From assembly GCF_021325795.1 (NCBI RefSeq), contig NZ_JAHPZX010000002.1:124001-188000 (forward strand): a stretch of 64,000 nt of DNA, read 5' to 3'. Below the pieces are notes generated by a model. The model was not told the origin of the DNA, ran no database searches, and saw nothing but the letters and a program-made list of their open reading frames with translations. A program made the translations under genes and the position numbers. Positions 38,751 to 47,435 of this stretch are shown in pieces; within the stretch, counting starts at the first letter, position 1, and every line of letters starts with the position of its first letter. This DNA comes from Bordetella sp. LUAb4. Its GTDB lineage: Bacteria > Pseudomonadota > Gammaproteobacteria > Burkholderiales > Burkholderiaceae_B.

Positions 38751-40505
38751 TCACAACGCGGCCTGCCGTGGCCCGGCAACGCCGCTGCGCTCCAGGACGC
38801 GCGCGGCGCGCAGGGCCAGATCTTCGCGCCACGGCGCCGTGATGATCTGCACGCCCAGGGGCAAGCCCTGCGTGCCTTCAGGCCACAAGGGCGCAGCGAC
38901 TACCGGGCAGCCGGCAAAGGAAATGGGTTGCGTCAGCAGGCCCATCGCCGCGCGGGCTGGTTGCGTCGTCCCGTTCACGTCCAGCCATTCCGTGCCGATG
39001 GGCAAGGCCGGCACGGGCGTGGCCGGCGTCAGCAACACATCCCATTTCTGCAGCAAGGCCAGGACGCGCTGCTGGTAGACCCGGCGGAAACGATGCGCGC
39101 GCGCCAGCCAATGGGCGGGCTGCAGCGCACCCGCGATGAAGCGGTCGACCGACAAGGGCTCGAAATCATCGGCACGCCGGCGCAGATCCTCCAGGTGCAG
39201 GCTGCCGCCCTCGCTGGCCGTGATGATGAAGGCGGCGACCCGCGCCAGGCCGGCGTCGGGCCATTCGACCATGGCCTGCACGCCTAGCGCCTTGCCGGCC
39301 ATGCGCACCGCGGCGCGGGCGGGTTCGGTGGCGTTGTCTTCGAAATAGCCGTCGAGCATGGCCACGCGCAAGCCCTCGACCCCCGCTTCGATGGACGGCA
39401 GGGTGGGCTGAACGGCGCGCGCATGGCAGCCGGGATCCTGCGCGTCAGCGTACTGCAGCGCATCGTAAGCAAGCGCCAGCAGGCCGGCCGAATCCGCGAA
39501 AGGGCCCAGGTGGTCGATGCTGTGGACGAAAGGATAAGTGCCGCGCCGCGACAACCGGCCAAACGTCGGCTTCAAGCCCCACACACCGCACAGCGACGCC
39601 GGCACACGGATGGAGCCATTGGTGTCCGACCCCAAGGTCAGCGGGACCTCCCCGGCCGCCACCGCGGCGCCGGAACCGCCGGACGAACCGCCGGCGATAC
39701 GGCGCGTGTCATGGGGATTGCGCGCGGGGCCGTAATGGGTGTTTTCAGTGGTAAAGCCGTAGGCGTACTCGTCCATGTTCAAAGCGCCCACCAGCACCGC
39801 GCCCGCCGCGCGCAGGCGTTGCACCAACACCGCGTCGGCGGTGGCTGGCGCATGGTCGCGATTGATTTTCGAGCCGGCGACGGTCACCTCGCCTTCGATG
39901 TCGTAGAGGTTCTTGACCGCATAAGGCAGGCCCGCCAGCGGTGGCAAGGTCTCGCCGGCCGCGCGCCGGGCGTCGATGGCATCGGCCTCGCGGCGCGCGC
40001 GCTCCAGCGTGCGCAGGGTGAAGGCATTGACGCTTCCCTCGACGGCATCGATGCGCGCGATGCACTGCTCCAGCCAGTCGCGCGCGCGCAACTCGCCGCG
40101 CGCGACGGCGGCCAGGCGCGCCAAGGTGTCCGAGCCTGCCGGCGCGGGCAATGCATTGTCCGTCGGCTGTCGCGGGTTGGCGGCGTCGCTATCCTTTGAG
40201 GAAGCTTGCCTCACGCCCCCGTCCTGGCCGTCGCGCGTTATCGCGCCTGCGTCCGCATACGTCGGCGACGGGGCCGCCACTGAAGCCGACGAAGGAGTCT
40301 GCGCGGCCGCCGGAAACGGTGCCGGGCAGAACAAGGCCACCGGTTCGTCCTCCACGCCCAGGGGCGCGGCGTCCAGCATGGCCGCCATGCCGCGGGTGCG
40401 GCCCAGATGCGCGGCCACGCGCTGCGCGCGATCGGCCGGCAAGGGCAGATCCAGCATCGCCGCGCTGGCCGTCACGAAATCCAGAATTCGAGTCTCTTCC
40501 GTCAT
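38751..40505 (-). CDS. atzE: AtzG-AtzE fusion: 1-carboxybiuret hydrolase
   Basis: A 584-residue protein that combines two usually separate subunits. Residues about 1-62 (DFVTASAAMLDLPLPADRAQRVAAHL...) match AtzG/DUF4089, the small GatC-like subunit of 1-carboxybiuret hydrolase. A low-complexity Ala/Pro/Ser/Asp linker (about 63-125) leads to an amidase-signature domain (about 126-584) of the AtzE type, with catalytic Lys198 in PYAVKNLYDIEG and the serine loop GGSSGGSG (272-279). AtzE removes the amide from 1-carboxybiuret to yield 1,3-dicarboxyurea, which after decarboxylation becomes allophanate for AtzF. The ATG at 40505 has AAGGA upstream. In Pseudomonas ADP, atzG and atzE are separate genes; here the frame is continuous. 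Confidence 0.87.
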   Translation of the reverse strand: MTEETRILDFVTASAAMLDLPLPADRAQRVAAHLGRTRGMAAMLDAAPLGVEDEPVALFCPAPFPAAAQTPSSASVAAPSPTYADAGAITRDGQDGGVRQASSKDSDAANPRQPTDNALPAPAGSDTLARLAAVARGELRARDWLEQCIARIDAVEGSVNAFTLRTLERARREADAIDARRAAGETLPPLAGLPYAVKNLYDIEGEVTVAGSKINRDHAPATADAVLVQRLRAAGAVLVGALNMDEYAYGFTTENTHYGPARNPHDTRRIAGGSSGGSGAAVAAGEVPLTLGSDTNGSIRVPASLCGVWGLKPTFGRLSRRGTYPFVHSIDHLGPFADSAGLLALAYDALQYADAQDPGCHARAVQPTLPSIEAGVEGLRVAMLDGYFEDNATEPARAAVRMAGKALGVQAMVEWPDAGLARVAAFIITASEGGSLHLEDLRRRADDFEPLSVDRFIAGALQPAHWLARAHRFRRVYQQRVLALLQKWDVLLTPATPVPALPIGTEWLDVNGTTQPARAAMGLLTQPISFAGCPVVAAPLWPEGTQGLPLGVQIITAPWREDLALRAARVLERSGVAGPRQAAL

Positions 40506-40669
40506 TGCTATCCTTGATTGCCACGCGCGGCGCCACGCCTGGCGCCTGCTTCGTTTATTACGTTTGGGGCGCCCCAGGGTAGGCCTGGGTTGCCCTGCAT
40601 ATGCTTTCTGGTTGCCGGTGCTTGCCACCCGCGGGCGGCAAGCCCATCGGTACGTTTGCAGCGCGGCGC

Positions 40670-41491
40670 TCAGCGGCGCACTTCGCGCTGGAATATTTCC
40701 AGGCTCAATTTCTTGGCGGCGATGAAGCTGGCTTGAGACAAGGTTTCCACGGTGCGTGGCCGCGCGTCCGAGTATTCCAGGATTTCCGCCACTTTGGTGG
40801 GCCGTTTCGTCAGCAGCAGAATCTGGTCGGCCAGATAGACGGCCTCTTCCAGATCGTGCGATACCAGCAACATGGTGGTGCCGGTCTGCATGAACACTTC
40901 CTGCAGCTTCTCGCGGATGAATAGCGTCATCTCGAAATCCAGCGCGGAAAACGGCTCGTCCAGGAACAGCACTTCCGGCCGCGGCGCCAGGGCGCGCATG
41001 ATGGACGCGGTCTGCTGCTGGCCGCCGGACAACTCATACGGATAGCGGTTCAAGTCGAACTTGACGTCGAAGGACGCCACCAGCTCTTCCATGCGGCGGT
41101 CGACCTCGGCCTTGCTCTTGCCCTCCAGCAGCAAGGGATACGCGATGTTGTCTATCGTGCGCATCCAGGGAAACAGCGCCTCGCGATAGTTCTGGAACAC
41201 ATAGCCGATGCGCGTGTCCTTCAGCGACTTGCCATCGAACAGGATCTCGCCACGGTCGATGGGAATCAGTCCCGCGATCATATTGATCAAGGTGCTCTTG
41301 CCGCAACCGTTGGGGCCAAAGACCGAGACGATCTTGTTCTTCGGAATATCCAGATCGAAGTTCTCGTACAGCGGCCAGCCGGCGAAGTACTTCGTCAGTC
41401 CACGGATGGTGATGTGGGTGCCCGCGGGACCGGGCTGGAAGCGTGGCTTGGGGACATCGGCGAACGCCGGGGGATTCAGGACAGTACTCAT
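40670..41491 (-). CDS. ABC transporter ATP-binding protein (NitT/TauT/SsuB type)
   Basis: A 273-residue ATPase subunit. Walker A is GPNGCGKST (59-67), the signature is LSGGQQQ, Walker B is EVLFLDEPFSALD, and the switch His is in LLVSHDLEEAVYLADQ. The Q-loop is in FQNYREALFPW. It energises import with the permease and binding protein encoded just upstream (3-bp gaps). The stop is 164 bp before atzE, a gap with no gene. Context suggests a nitrogen-rich small molecule is imported for AtzE/AtzF. Confidence 0.93.
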   Translation of the reverse strand: MSTVLNPPAFADVPKPRFQPGPAGTHITIRGLTKYFAGWPLYENFDLDIPKNKIVSVFGPNGCGKSTLINMIAGLIPIDRGEILFDGKSLKDTRIGYVFQNYREALFPWMRTIDNIAYPLLLEGKSKAEVDRRMEELVASFDVKFDLNRYPYELSGGQQQTASIMRALAPRPEVLFLDEPFSALDFEMTLFIREKLQEVFMQTGTTMLLVSHDLEEAVYLADQILLLTKRPTKVAEILEYSDARPRTVETLSQASFIAAKKLSLEIFQREVRR

Positions 41492-41494
41492 GGC

Positions 41495-42337
41495 TTACCT
41501 TCCGCTCCAGTGGACGACGCGGCGTTCCAGCACCAGGAACAGGATGTTCAACACATAGCCCAGCGCGCCCGCCGAGAGTATGGCCGCGTACATGGTCTTG
41601 ACGTTGAGCACCTGCTGCGCGTCGATGATGGCGTGGCCCAGGCCGTTTTCCGATCCGATGAACATCTCCGCCACGATGACAATGACCAACGCCATCGACA
41701 CCGCCGAGCGCAGTCCGACGAAACTGGGCTGCAGGCTTTCCCACAGCAGCACGTCCTTGAAGATGCGCCAGCGCGAGGCGCCCATCACCTTGGCCGCCAT
41801 GACGCGCTGCTTGCGGGCGTTGATCACGCCATACGCGCTGTTGAAGACGACGATCAGCAAGGCGCCGAACGCGGCAATGGCCACTTTGTTGATATCGCTC
41901 ACGCCGAAAATCAGCAGGAAGAGCGGAATCAGGGCCGAGGACGGCGTCGAGCGGAAGAAATCGATCAGGAACTCGACGCTGCGGTATGCCTTCTCGTTGC
42001 TGCCCAACAGCACACCCAAGGGCATGCCGATGACGGCGGCGATGACGAAGGCTTGCAGCGTACGAGCCACCGTCACCGCGAAGTCGGTCAGTAGCGGGCC
42101 GCCGGCCAGGCCGGTGACCAGCGCCACCAGCGTGTCAGCCGGGCTGGGCAGCAAAATCGCCTTGATGAGACCGGCTCGCACCACCAGATCCCAGATGATG
42201 AACAACACGGCCGGCCCGACGAAGGGCAGGAGACGATCGCGCAGCGGCGGCTTGGGCGCCGCCGCGTCATTCGAGACGGGTGGAGCCCAGCCTGCCGTGT
42301 TGCCCGCGGCCGGGACAGGTGGAGGAGCCTTGGACAT
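41495..42337 (-). CDS. ABC transporter permease (NitT/TauT/SsuC type)
   Basis: A 280-residue inner-membrane permease with about six hydrophobic helices and the cytoplasmic coupling loop EAA-like segment (VMGASRWRIFKDVLLWESLQPSFVGLR). A Pro/Ala-rich cytoplasmic N-terminus of 25-30 residues precedes the first helix. It lies 3 bp from the ATPase gene and 3 bp from the binding-protein gene, so all three are translated from one mRNA. Confidence 0.93.
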   Translation of the reverse strand: MSKAPPPVPAAGNTAGWAPPVSNDAAAPKPPLRDRLLPFVGPAVLFIIWDLVVRAGLIKAILLPSPADTLVALVTGLAGGPLLTDFAVTVARTLQAFVIAAVIGMPLGVLLGSNEKAYRSVEFLIDFFRSTPSSALIPLFLLIFGVSDINKVAIAAFGALLIVVFNSAYGVINARKQRVMAAKVMGASRWRIFKDVLLWESLQPSFVGLRSAVSMALVIVIVAEMFIGSENGLGHAIIDAQQVLNVKTMYAAILSAGALGYVLNILFLVLERRVVHWSGR

Positions 42338-42340
42338 GGT

Positions 42341-43354
42341 TCAAGCCTTGTAGATCAGTTTGGCGACGTCGACCTTCTGCGAGAAGATGCCCTTCTCGGT
42401 GAACAAGTCGTAGAACTTCTGGAAGTAGTCGAGGTCGCTGGGCTGGTACTCGTCGTAGGTCATGTACGCCGCCAGCGGCACTTCCTTGGTCAGCGCGCCC
42501 TCGATGGCGGTATAGCCCTTCAGGTACTGGCGCGCTTGCTCCGGGTTCTCGCGCACCAGCTGGATGCCGCGCTTGTAGGCCTCGATGTACTTCTTACTGG
42601 CCTCCGGGTACTTCTTGATGAAATCGGTGGTCAGGCTGGCCGCGCCGCCGTGCCACGGCGCCAGGGGATCGCCCAGGATGTAGTGCGCCACCACGCCGGC
42701 TTCCAGCACGCGCGTGGTGCCGTTCAGGCGGCCTACCGTGCCGGTGGGTTCCAACGTGTACACGCCGTCGACCTGGCCAGCCACGATGGCGGCCACGTGC
42801 TGGCCGATCGGCAGTTCGACGACGGTGGCACCCGTGGCGCCGGCGCGCTCCAGCATGGTCTTGGCCAGCGTGACGTTCTGGATGCCGGGGCCGCTGGCGA
42901 TCTTCTTGCCTTTCAGATCGGCCACCGTCTTGTAGGGGCTGTCCTTGGCCACCAGGAATTCTTCCAACACGTTCTTGGCGTTGCTGGGATTGGTGCAGAA
43001 AATCTTGAACATGCCGGGCTGGGCGATTTCACCGATGGCCAGGTTGGCCGAACCGACGCCGTTGGCGCTACCGTCGCAACGGCCGGCCAGCATGCCTTCC
43101 ATGACTTGCTGGGCGCCGGCGAACTTCTGCACTTCGACTTCCAGGCCGGCGTCCTTGAAATAGCCCTTCTCCACCGCCGCGAAGAACGGCAGCGCCGCCG
43201 CCACCGGCCAGAAGCCGATGCGGATCTTTGGCGCGGATTGCGCACGCACGAAGGCCGGCGCCGCCATCACGCCCAGGGCCGCGGCCCCGGTCAGCAACGT
43301 GCGGCGGCGGCCGGCATCGGGCAATGCGGCGGTCTTGATGGTGGGCTTGGTCAT
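42341..43354 (-). CDS. ABC transporter substrate-binding protein (NMT1/THI5-like, SsuA/TauA type)
   Basis: A 337-residue periplasmic binding protein. The N-terminus has RRRTLLTGAAALGVMAAPAFVRAQ, with a twin-Arg-like start and a cleavable AxA site; export may be Tat or Sec. The body carries IRIGFWPVAAALPFFAAVEKGYF and GLEVEVQKFAG, typical of the aliphatic sulfonate/nitrate/pyrimidine-precursor class. The ATG at 43354 has TGGAG upstream; a TTG 6 nt earlier is less likely. The ligand is not readable from sequence; an amide- or urea-like nitrogen compound would fit the operon. Confidence 0.92.
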   Translation of the reverse strand: MTKPTIKTAALPDAGRRRTLLTGAAALGVMAAPAFVRAQSAPKIRIGFWPVAAALPFFAAVEKGYFKDAGLEVEVQKFAGAQQVMEGMLAGRCDGSANGVGSANLAIGEIAQPGMFKIFCTNPSNAKNVLEEFLVAKDSPYKTVADLKGKKIASGPGIQNVTLAKTMLERAGATGATVVELPIGQHVAAIVAGQVDGVYTLEPTGTVGRLNGTTRVLEAGVVAHYILGDPLAPWHGGAASLTTDFIKKYPEASKKYIEAYKRGIQLVRENPEQARQYLKGYTAIEGALTKEVPLAAYMTYDEYQPSDLDYFQKFYDLFTEKGIFSQKVDVAKLIYKA

Positions 43355-43526
43355 GAGCAACTCCAGTAGTCGGGATTGAGGTCAGCGGGGAGAAGGCGGA
43401 AAGATCCGGTCAAAATGTTGGTGTCCGATGCCCGAGGCGAGGAAATCAGGCGTTGCGTCGGGTGTTGCGTGGGTTATTGCCTGGATCGGCAAGTGCCTGG
43501 ATCGGCGAATGCTTGGGTCCTGTGCT

Positions 43527-45329
43527 TCAAAGCGTGGCGACATAGGCGCGCCAGCCCCCGAAGGCGGTGATGTCGCGCGCGGCCGCCAACGCATGGCCCT
43601 CGCACACGAAACCATGCTCCCAGCGGCCATCGGCCAGTTCGACGCTGCCCAGGGCCAGGGGCGCGGGAACCAGGGCCAGGAAGCTGCCAACCGCTTCGAG
43701 CGGCACTTGCCACACTTCCACCTCGATGGCGGCGCCGTCGGCATCCACGCGTTGCAGGCCGGGCTTGGGCGGCACCGTGCCGGGTAGCGCATACAGGCGG
43801 TAGCACGGCGCGGTGGTGGTGCGTTGCGCCAGGACAGCGCCACGCTCGGTCAGTTGTCCGTTCAACGGCAAGCCGCTCAAATGCGCACCCACGGCCACCA
43901 GGGAAAGATGTGTCGCCGTTGACGGTGCCGGTGCCTGCGCGTCCACGGGCGTTACGGCCTTGTCTGTGGCTGTAGTGGTGGCTGCCGTGTTGGTGGCTGC
44001 CGTACCAGCCGAGGCCGCGCCAGTCGCGCGGGATCCCGGCGCTTGCGTCAACGCCGCAATGGGCTGCGGCGGCGGCAGCACCTTCCCGGTCGCGCCCTGC
44101 GTCAAGCCGGTGTCATGGTGAAAGCGTTGGCCCAGGTCCGCCAGTTGCCAGTCACTGCCGGCCTGCCCGATCAAGGTGATGCCGAAAGGCAGGCCATCGG
44201 GCCGTATGCAAGCCGGCACGGACAAGGCCGCGTAATCCAGCAGATTGACGAAGTTCGTGTATTGACCCAGTTCCCGATTGCGTTGCACGGGATCCAGCGC
44301 CATCGCTTCCAAGGTGCAATGCGTCGGCGCCGTCGGCACGCACAGTACGTCGATGTCTTGCCACATGGCAGCCGCCTGCTGGCCCAGCGCGCGCAGGCGG
44401 TGCTGGGCCTGAAAGACCTGGGCGGCGTCATAGTTCTTGCCAGCCGCCAGGATCGAACGCACGGGTTCGATGACGGCCTCGGGCCGGGCATCGAAGAAAT
44501 CGCGTACGGCGGCATAGCGTTCAGCCACCAGGGCGCTTTCATAGAGCAGGCTGGCGGCCTCGGCCAGCGGCGTATAGTCCACGGGCACCGGCGTGCCGCC
44601 CAGTTTGGCCAGCCGTGCGGTGGCCTGGTCAAAGGCCGCGCGTGCCTGTGTGTCGCCGAAGAACGCCAATTGCGCGGGCACGCCGAAACGGAAGGCAGCA
44701 GGCGAGGGATCCGTCGCCATTGCCAGTTCGCGCGAATAGGGATCGCGCGGGTCGTAGCCCATCGCCACCTGCAACACGCGTACGGCCGTGGCAACCGTTC
44801 GTGCCAGGATCGACACGCAGTCGACACTTTGCGCGGCGGGGACCACACCGTGGGCGGAGATCAAGCCCTTCGAAGGCTTCAAACCGACGATATTGTTCAA
44901 GCCGGCGGGCACGCGTCCCGAGCCGGCGGTGTCCGTGCCCAATGCGAAATCGCACTCACCCGTGGCGACCACATAGGCCGAACCCGAACTCGATCCGCCG
45001 CTGACGTAGCGGGCGTCGAAGCTGTTGGGCACCGCGCCATAAGGGGAACGGCTGCCGTTCAACCCGCAAGCGAATTGATCCAGATTGGTCTTGCCCGCCA
45101 GCGCGGCGCCGGCGTCGAGCAGACGCTGGACCACCATCGCGTGTTCGGTGGGAACGTAGGCGAACTCCGGACACGCAGCGGTAGTCGGCACACCGGCGAC
45201 ATCGATATTGTCCTTGGCGGCGAAGCGCAGGCCGGCCAGCGGTCCCGTCGACACGGGAGCCGTCAATGGCGTATCCAGGCGCGTGATCCAGGCCGTGGAA
45301 GAAGATGAAGCGGAGGAGAAAGAAGCCAC
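43527..45329 (-). CDS. atzF: allophanate hydrolase AtzF
   Basis: About 600 residues. The amidase-signature N-terminal domain (about 20-430) has catalytic Lys39 in AAKDNIDVAG and the serine loop GGSSSGSA (111-118); a C-terminal domain (about 490-600, LVAVGAHLSGLPLNGQLTERGA) is the allophanate-hydrolase-specific lobe. It converts allophanate to ammonia and CO2 (via N-carboxycarbamate). No ATG is available: I propose GTG at 45329; GTG at 45341 or TTG at 45398 are alternatives, but the latter would include the presumed operator. A low-complexity Ala/Thr/Pro linker (about 43905-44060) joins the lobes. First gene of the minus-strand operon; 172 bp to the binding-protein gene. Confidence 0.9.
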   Translation of the reverse strand: MASFSSASSSSTAWITRLDTPLTAPVSTGPLAGLRFAAKDNIDVAGVPTTAACPEFAYVPTEHAMVVQRLLDAGAALAGKTNLDQFACGLNGSRSPYGAVPNSFDARYVSGGSSSGSAYVVATGECDFALGTDTAGSGRVPAGLNNIVGLKPSKGLISAHGVVPAAQSVDCVSILARTVATAVRVLQVAMGYDPRDPYSRELAMATDPSPAAFRFGVPAQLAFFGDTQARAAFDQATARLAKLGGTPVPVDYTPLAEAASLLYESALVAERYAAVRDFFDARPEAVIEPVRSILAAGKNYDAAQVFQAQHRLRALGQQAAAMWQDIDVLCVPTAPTHCTLEAMALDPVQRNRELGQYTNFVNLLDYAALSVPACIRPDGLPFGITLIGQAGSDWQLADLGQRFHHDTGLTQGATGKVLPPPQPIAALTQAPGSRATGAASAGTAATNTAATTTATDKAVTPVDAQAPAPSTATHLSLVAVGAHLSGLPLNGQLTERGAVLAQRTTTAPCYRLYALPGTVPPKPGLQRVDADGAAIEVEVWQVPLEAVGSFLALVPAPLALGSVELADGRWEHGFVCEGHALAAARDITAFGGWRAYVATL

Positions 45330-45373
45330 GTTGTCTCGCACTGTTAAGCGGATTCGAAAATCTGAAATCCAAA

Positions 45374-45385
45374 CTTGTGTACAAG
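45374..45385. promoter_or_regulatory. candidate GntR operator upstream of atzF
   Basis: CTTGTGTACAAG is palindromic except at the central pair and matches the TTGT-n-ACAA core bound by many FadR/VanR-type GntR proteins. It lies 45 bp upstream of the proposed atzF GTG. The GntR gene at 38013 ends the same operon. Confidence 0.45.
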
Positions 45386-45528
45386 ACGTATAAAGCAAAG
45401 GCTATGCCAACTTTGCGCACAGGCGTGGGCAGTGGTTTTCAAGGGAATCTTGCGACTGTCGCGCACCGCGAACGTGCTCCGCGGCGCACAAATGAAGCGC
45501 AACGCACCACGCCGGTGCGTGATGAGCG

Positions 45529-47076
45529 TCAGCGCGGTAAGCAGGCTCGCAGGGTGTGGAAAGCAGGCGCGATGTCCTTTTCGTGGACACACGCATAGCC
45601 AAGTAGTAACCCGCGGCGCGCGCCGGGATGCATGTAATAGCGCGACAAGGGACGCGTGAGTACGCCGCGCGCCTGCGCCGCCGCCGTGATGGCCACGTCA
45701 TCGCAGTCCGGCGGCAGGCGCAGCACCAGATGCAAGCCGGCGTTGCTCGATTGCGGGTCCAGGTATTCCGGTCCCAGGTAGCGGTTGATCAACCCTTCCA
45801 GCAAGGCGCGCCGCCGCGCGTACAGCACCCGCATGCGGCGGATGTGCGCGGCGTAATGGCCCTGTTCCAACAGCTCGGCCAGCGCCGCCTGCGTCAACCC
45901 ATGGCCTTCGCGATACAGGTCCGCGTGCGCGCTACGAAACGGTTCGGCCAAGGCACGCGGCAATACCATATAGCCCACGCGCAGGCCGGGGAACAGCGTC
46001 TTGCTGAAGGTGCCTATATAGATCACCGGCGCGTCTTCCTCCAAGCCCTGCATGGCTGGGATCGGCCGGCCCGCATAGCGGAATTCGCTGTCGTAGTCGT
46101 CCTCGACGATCCAACTGCCTGAAGCGCGCGCGTATTCCAGCAACTCGCGCCGGCGCGCCAGGCTCATCACCAAGCCCAGCGGATATTGATGCGATGGCGT
46201 CACGAAGATCAGCCGGGGCGGCACCTTGCCGGCCGGCCAGCCGCTGCCTTGCGCCTCCACGTGCAGGGGCTTCACTACCGCAGACACCATCTGCAGGACT
46301 TTATGGAAGCCCCAATAACCCGGCTCCTCCACCCAGACCGTCTCGCGGGGATCGACCAGCATGCGCAGGGTCAGATCGATGGCCTGATGCACGCCTTCGG
46401 TCACCAGGATCTGGTTGGGCTCGCAGCGCACTGACCGCGCCACGCGGACGTGTTCGGCGATGGCGGCGCGCAACGCAGGATGGCCGCCGCCGTGCGCATA
46501 CGTCAGCAGCTGTGGCGCGGGATCGCGCCACAAGCGCGACAGGATGCGGCTGAAATGCCGGTTCGGGAACTGCGTTACGTCCGGCACGCCCGGCATGAAG
46601 GCGCCCCATTGGGACGGCGCGGCGGAGACATTCGACAGCAGCGCCTGCGCGCGCCGCGCCAGGCGCACGGGCGCGCCCACGGGGGACGGTGGGGCACCCA
46701 CCGCCTTATCTCCTTCCCCATGACCGTCAGAAGATCCTTGCTTATATCCCTGCGGGCTCTGCAGCCCTTGCAAGCCCAACAGGCGTTCGGCGCTCAGATA
46801 ACTGTCCGGCGCCGTCTCCGCCACGAAAGTGCCGCTGCCGACGCGCGCATGGACATACCCTTCGGTGCGCAATTGTTCGTAGGCATGCAGTACCGTATTG
46901 CGCGACATGCCGATCTCGCGCGCCAGGTCGCGCGACGCGGGCAGCGGGCTGGACGGCGGCAGGCTGCCATCCAGGATGGCGCCGCGCAGGCATTCATAGA
47001 GCTGGCGGTTGAGCGTGCCACCGCCGCTGGGCGCGAGGCGTTGCAACACCAGGTCGGCACAGATCGACTTGATCAT
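45529..47076 (-). CDS. MocR/GabR-type regulator (GntR helix-turn-helix fused to aminotransferase fold)
   Basis: A 515-residue PLP-dependent regulator. The N-terminal GntR winged helix (about 15-85) has PASRDLAREIGMSRNTVLHAYEQL. A long linker (about 95-150) rich in Gly/Gln/Asp/Pro follows, then a type I aminotransferase-fold domain with VEEPGYWGFHKVL, the Asp-containing IVEDDYDSEFRY and the PLP-lysine region YIGTFSKTLFPGLRVGYMV. MocR proteins such as GabR and PdxR sense PLP plus an amine. It diverges from gabT-gabD across 359 bp, strongly suggesting GABA-dependent control. That gap begins on this gene's side with a 16-unit hexamer array. Confidence 0.92.
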   Translation of the reverse strand: MIKSICADLVLQRLAPSGGGTLNRQLYECLRGAILDGSLPPSSPLPASRDLAREIGMSRNTVLHAYEQLRTEGYVHARVGSGTFVAETAPDSYLSAERLLGLQGLQSPQGYKQGSSDGHGEGDKAVGAPPSPVGAPVRLARRAQALLSNVSAAPSQWGAFMPGVPDVTQFPNRHFSRILSRLWRDPAPQLLTYAHGGGHPALRAAIAEHVRVARSVRCEPNQILVTEGVHQAIDLTLRMLVDPRETVWVEEPGYWGFHKVLQMVSAVVKPLHVEAQGSGWPAGKVPPRLIFVTPSHQYPLGLVMSLARRRELLEYARASGSWIVEDDYDSEFRYAGRPIPAMQGLEEDAPVIYIGTFSKTLFPGLRVGYMVLPRALAEPFRSAHADLYREGHGLTQAALAELLEQGHYAAHIRRMRVLYARRRALLEGLINRYLGPEYLDPQSSNAGLHLVLRLPPDCDDVAITAAAQARGVLTRPLSRYYMHPGARRGLLLGYACVHEKDIAPAFHTLRACLPR

Positions 47077-47120
47077 TGGCTACCCCGGCCGGTGCGAGAT
47101 GCTGAACGCGCCGGCCACCG

Positions 47121-47216
47121 CACCGGCACTGGCACTGGCACCGGCACCGGCACTGGCACTGGCACTGGCACTGGCACCGGCACCGGCACCGGCACTGGCA
47201 CCGGCACTGGCACCGG
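47121..47216. repeat. 16-unit CACYGG hexanucleotide array
   Basis: Sixteen uninterrupted 6-bp units alternating irregularly between CACCGG and CACTGG (96 bp), 44 bp upstream of the MocR-type regulator start and 219 bp upstream of gabT. No gene reads through it convincingly. It is flanked at 47238-47252 by a short CACGTCCACGTCCACG run similar to the SCO-gene repeat. Confidence 0.92.
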
Positions 47217-47334
47217 CGGAGGCGGACGCGTGGGCACGTCCACGTCCACGGGCGTGAGCGACCTGGATCTTCAGCGCTGCTGGCGTGGTGGGCAAGGGAT
47301 CGACTGCGGCGAATACGTTCATGCGCGGGATTCC

Positions 47335-47384
47335 AATTGGCCCCATCGATTTGATCGAACTGGATCTTTCGGAAGGGGCCAATT
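47335..47384. promoter_or_regulatory. gabT: inverted-repeat operator candidate upstream of gabT
   Basis: Perfect 10-bp arms AATTGGCCCC (47335-47344) and GGGGCCAATT (47375-47384) have centres 40 bp apart, close to four helical turns. Paired sites at about this distance are typical of dimeric MocR regulators. It ends 51 bp before the gabT ATG. Confidence 0.55.
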
Positions 47385-47435
47385 CGCCATTAAATCAGGT
47401 TTTCCCGCGAACCCCTACCTGAAACGACGCCACTC

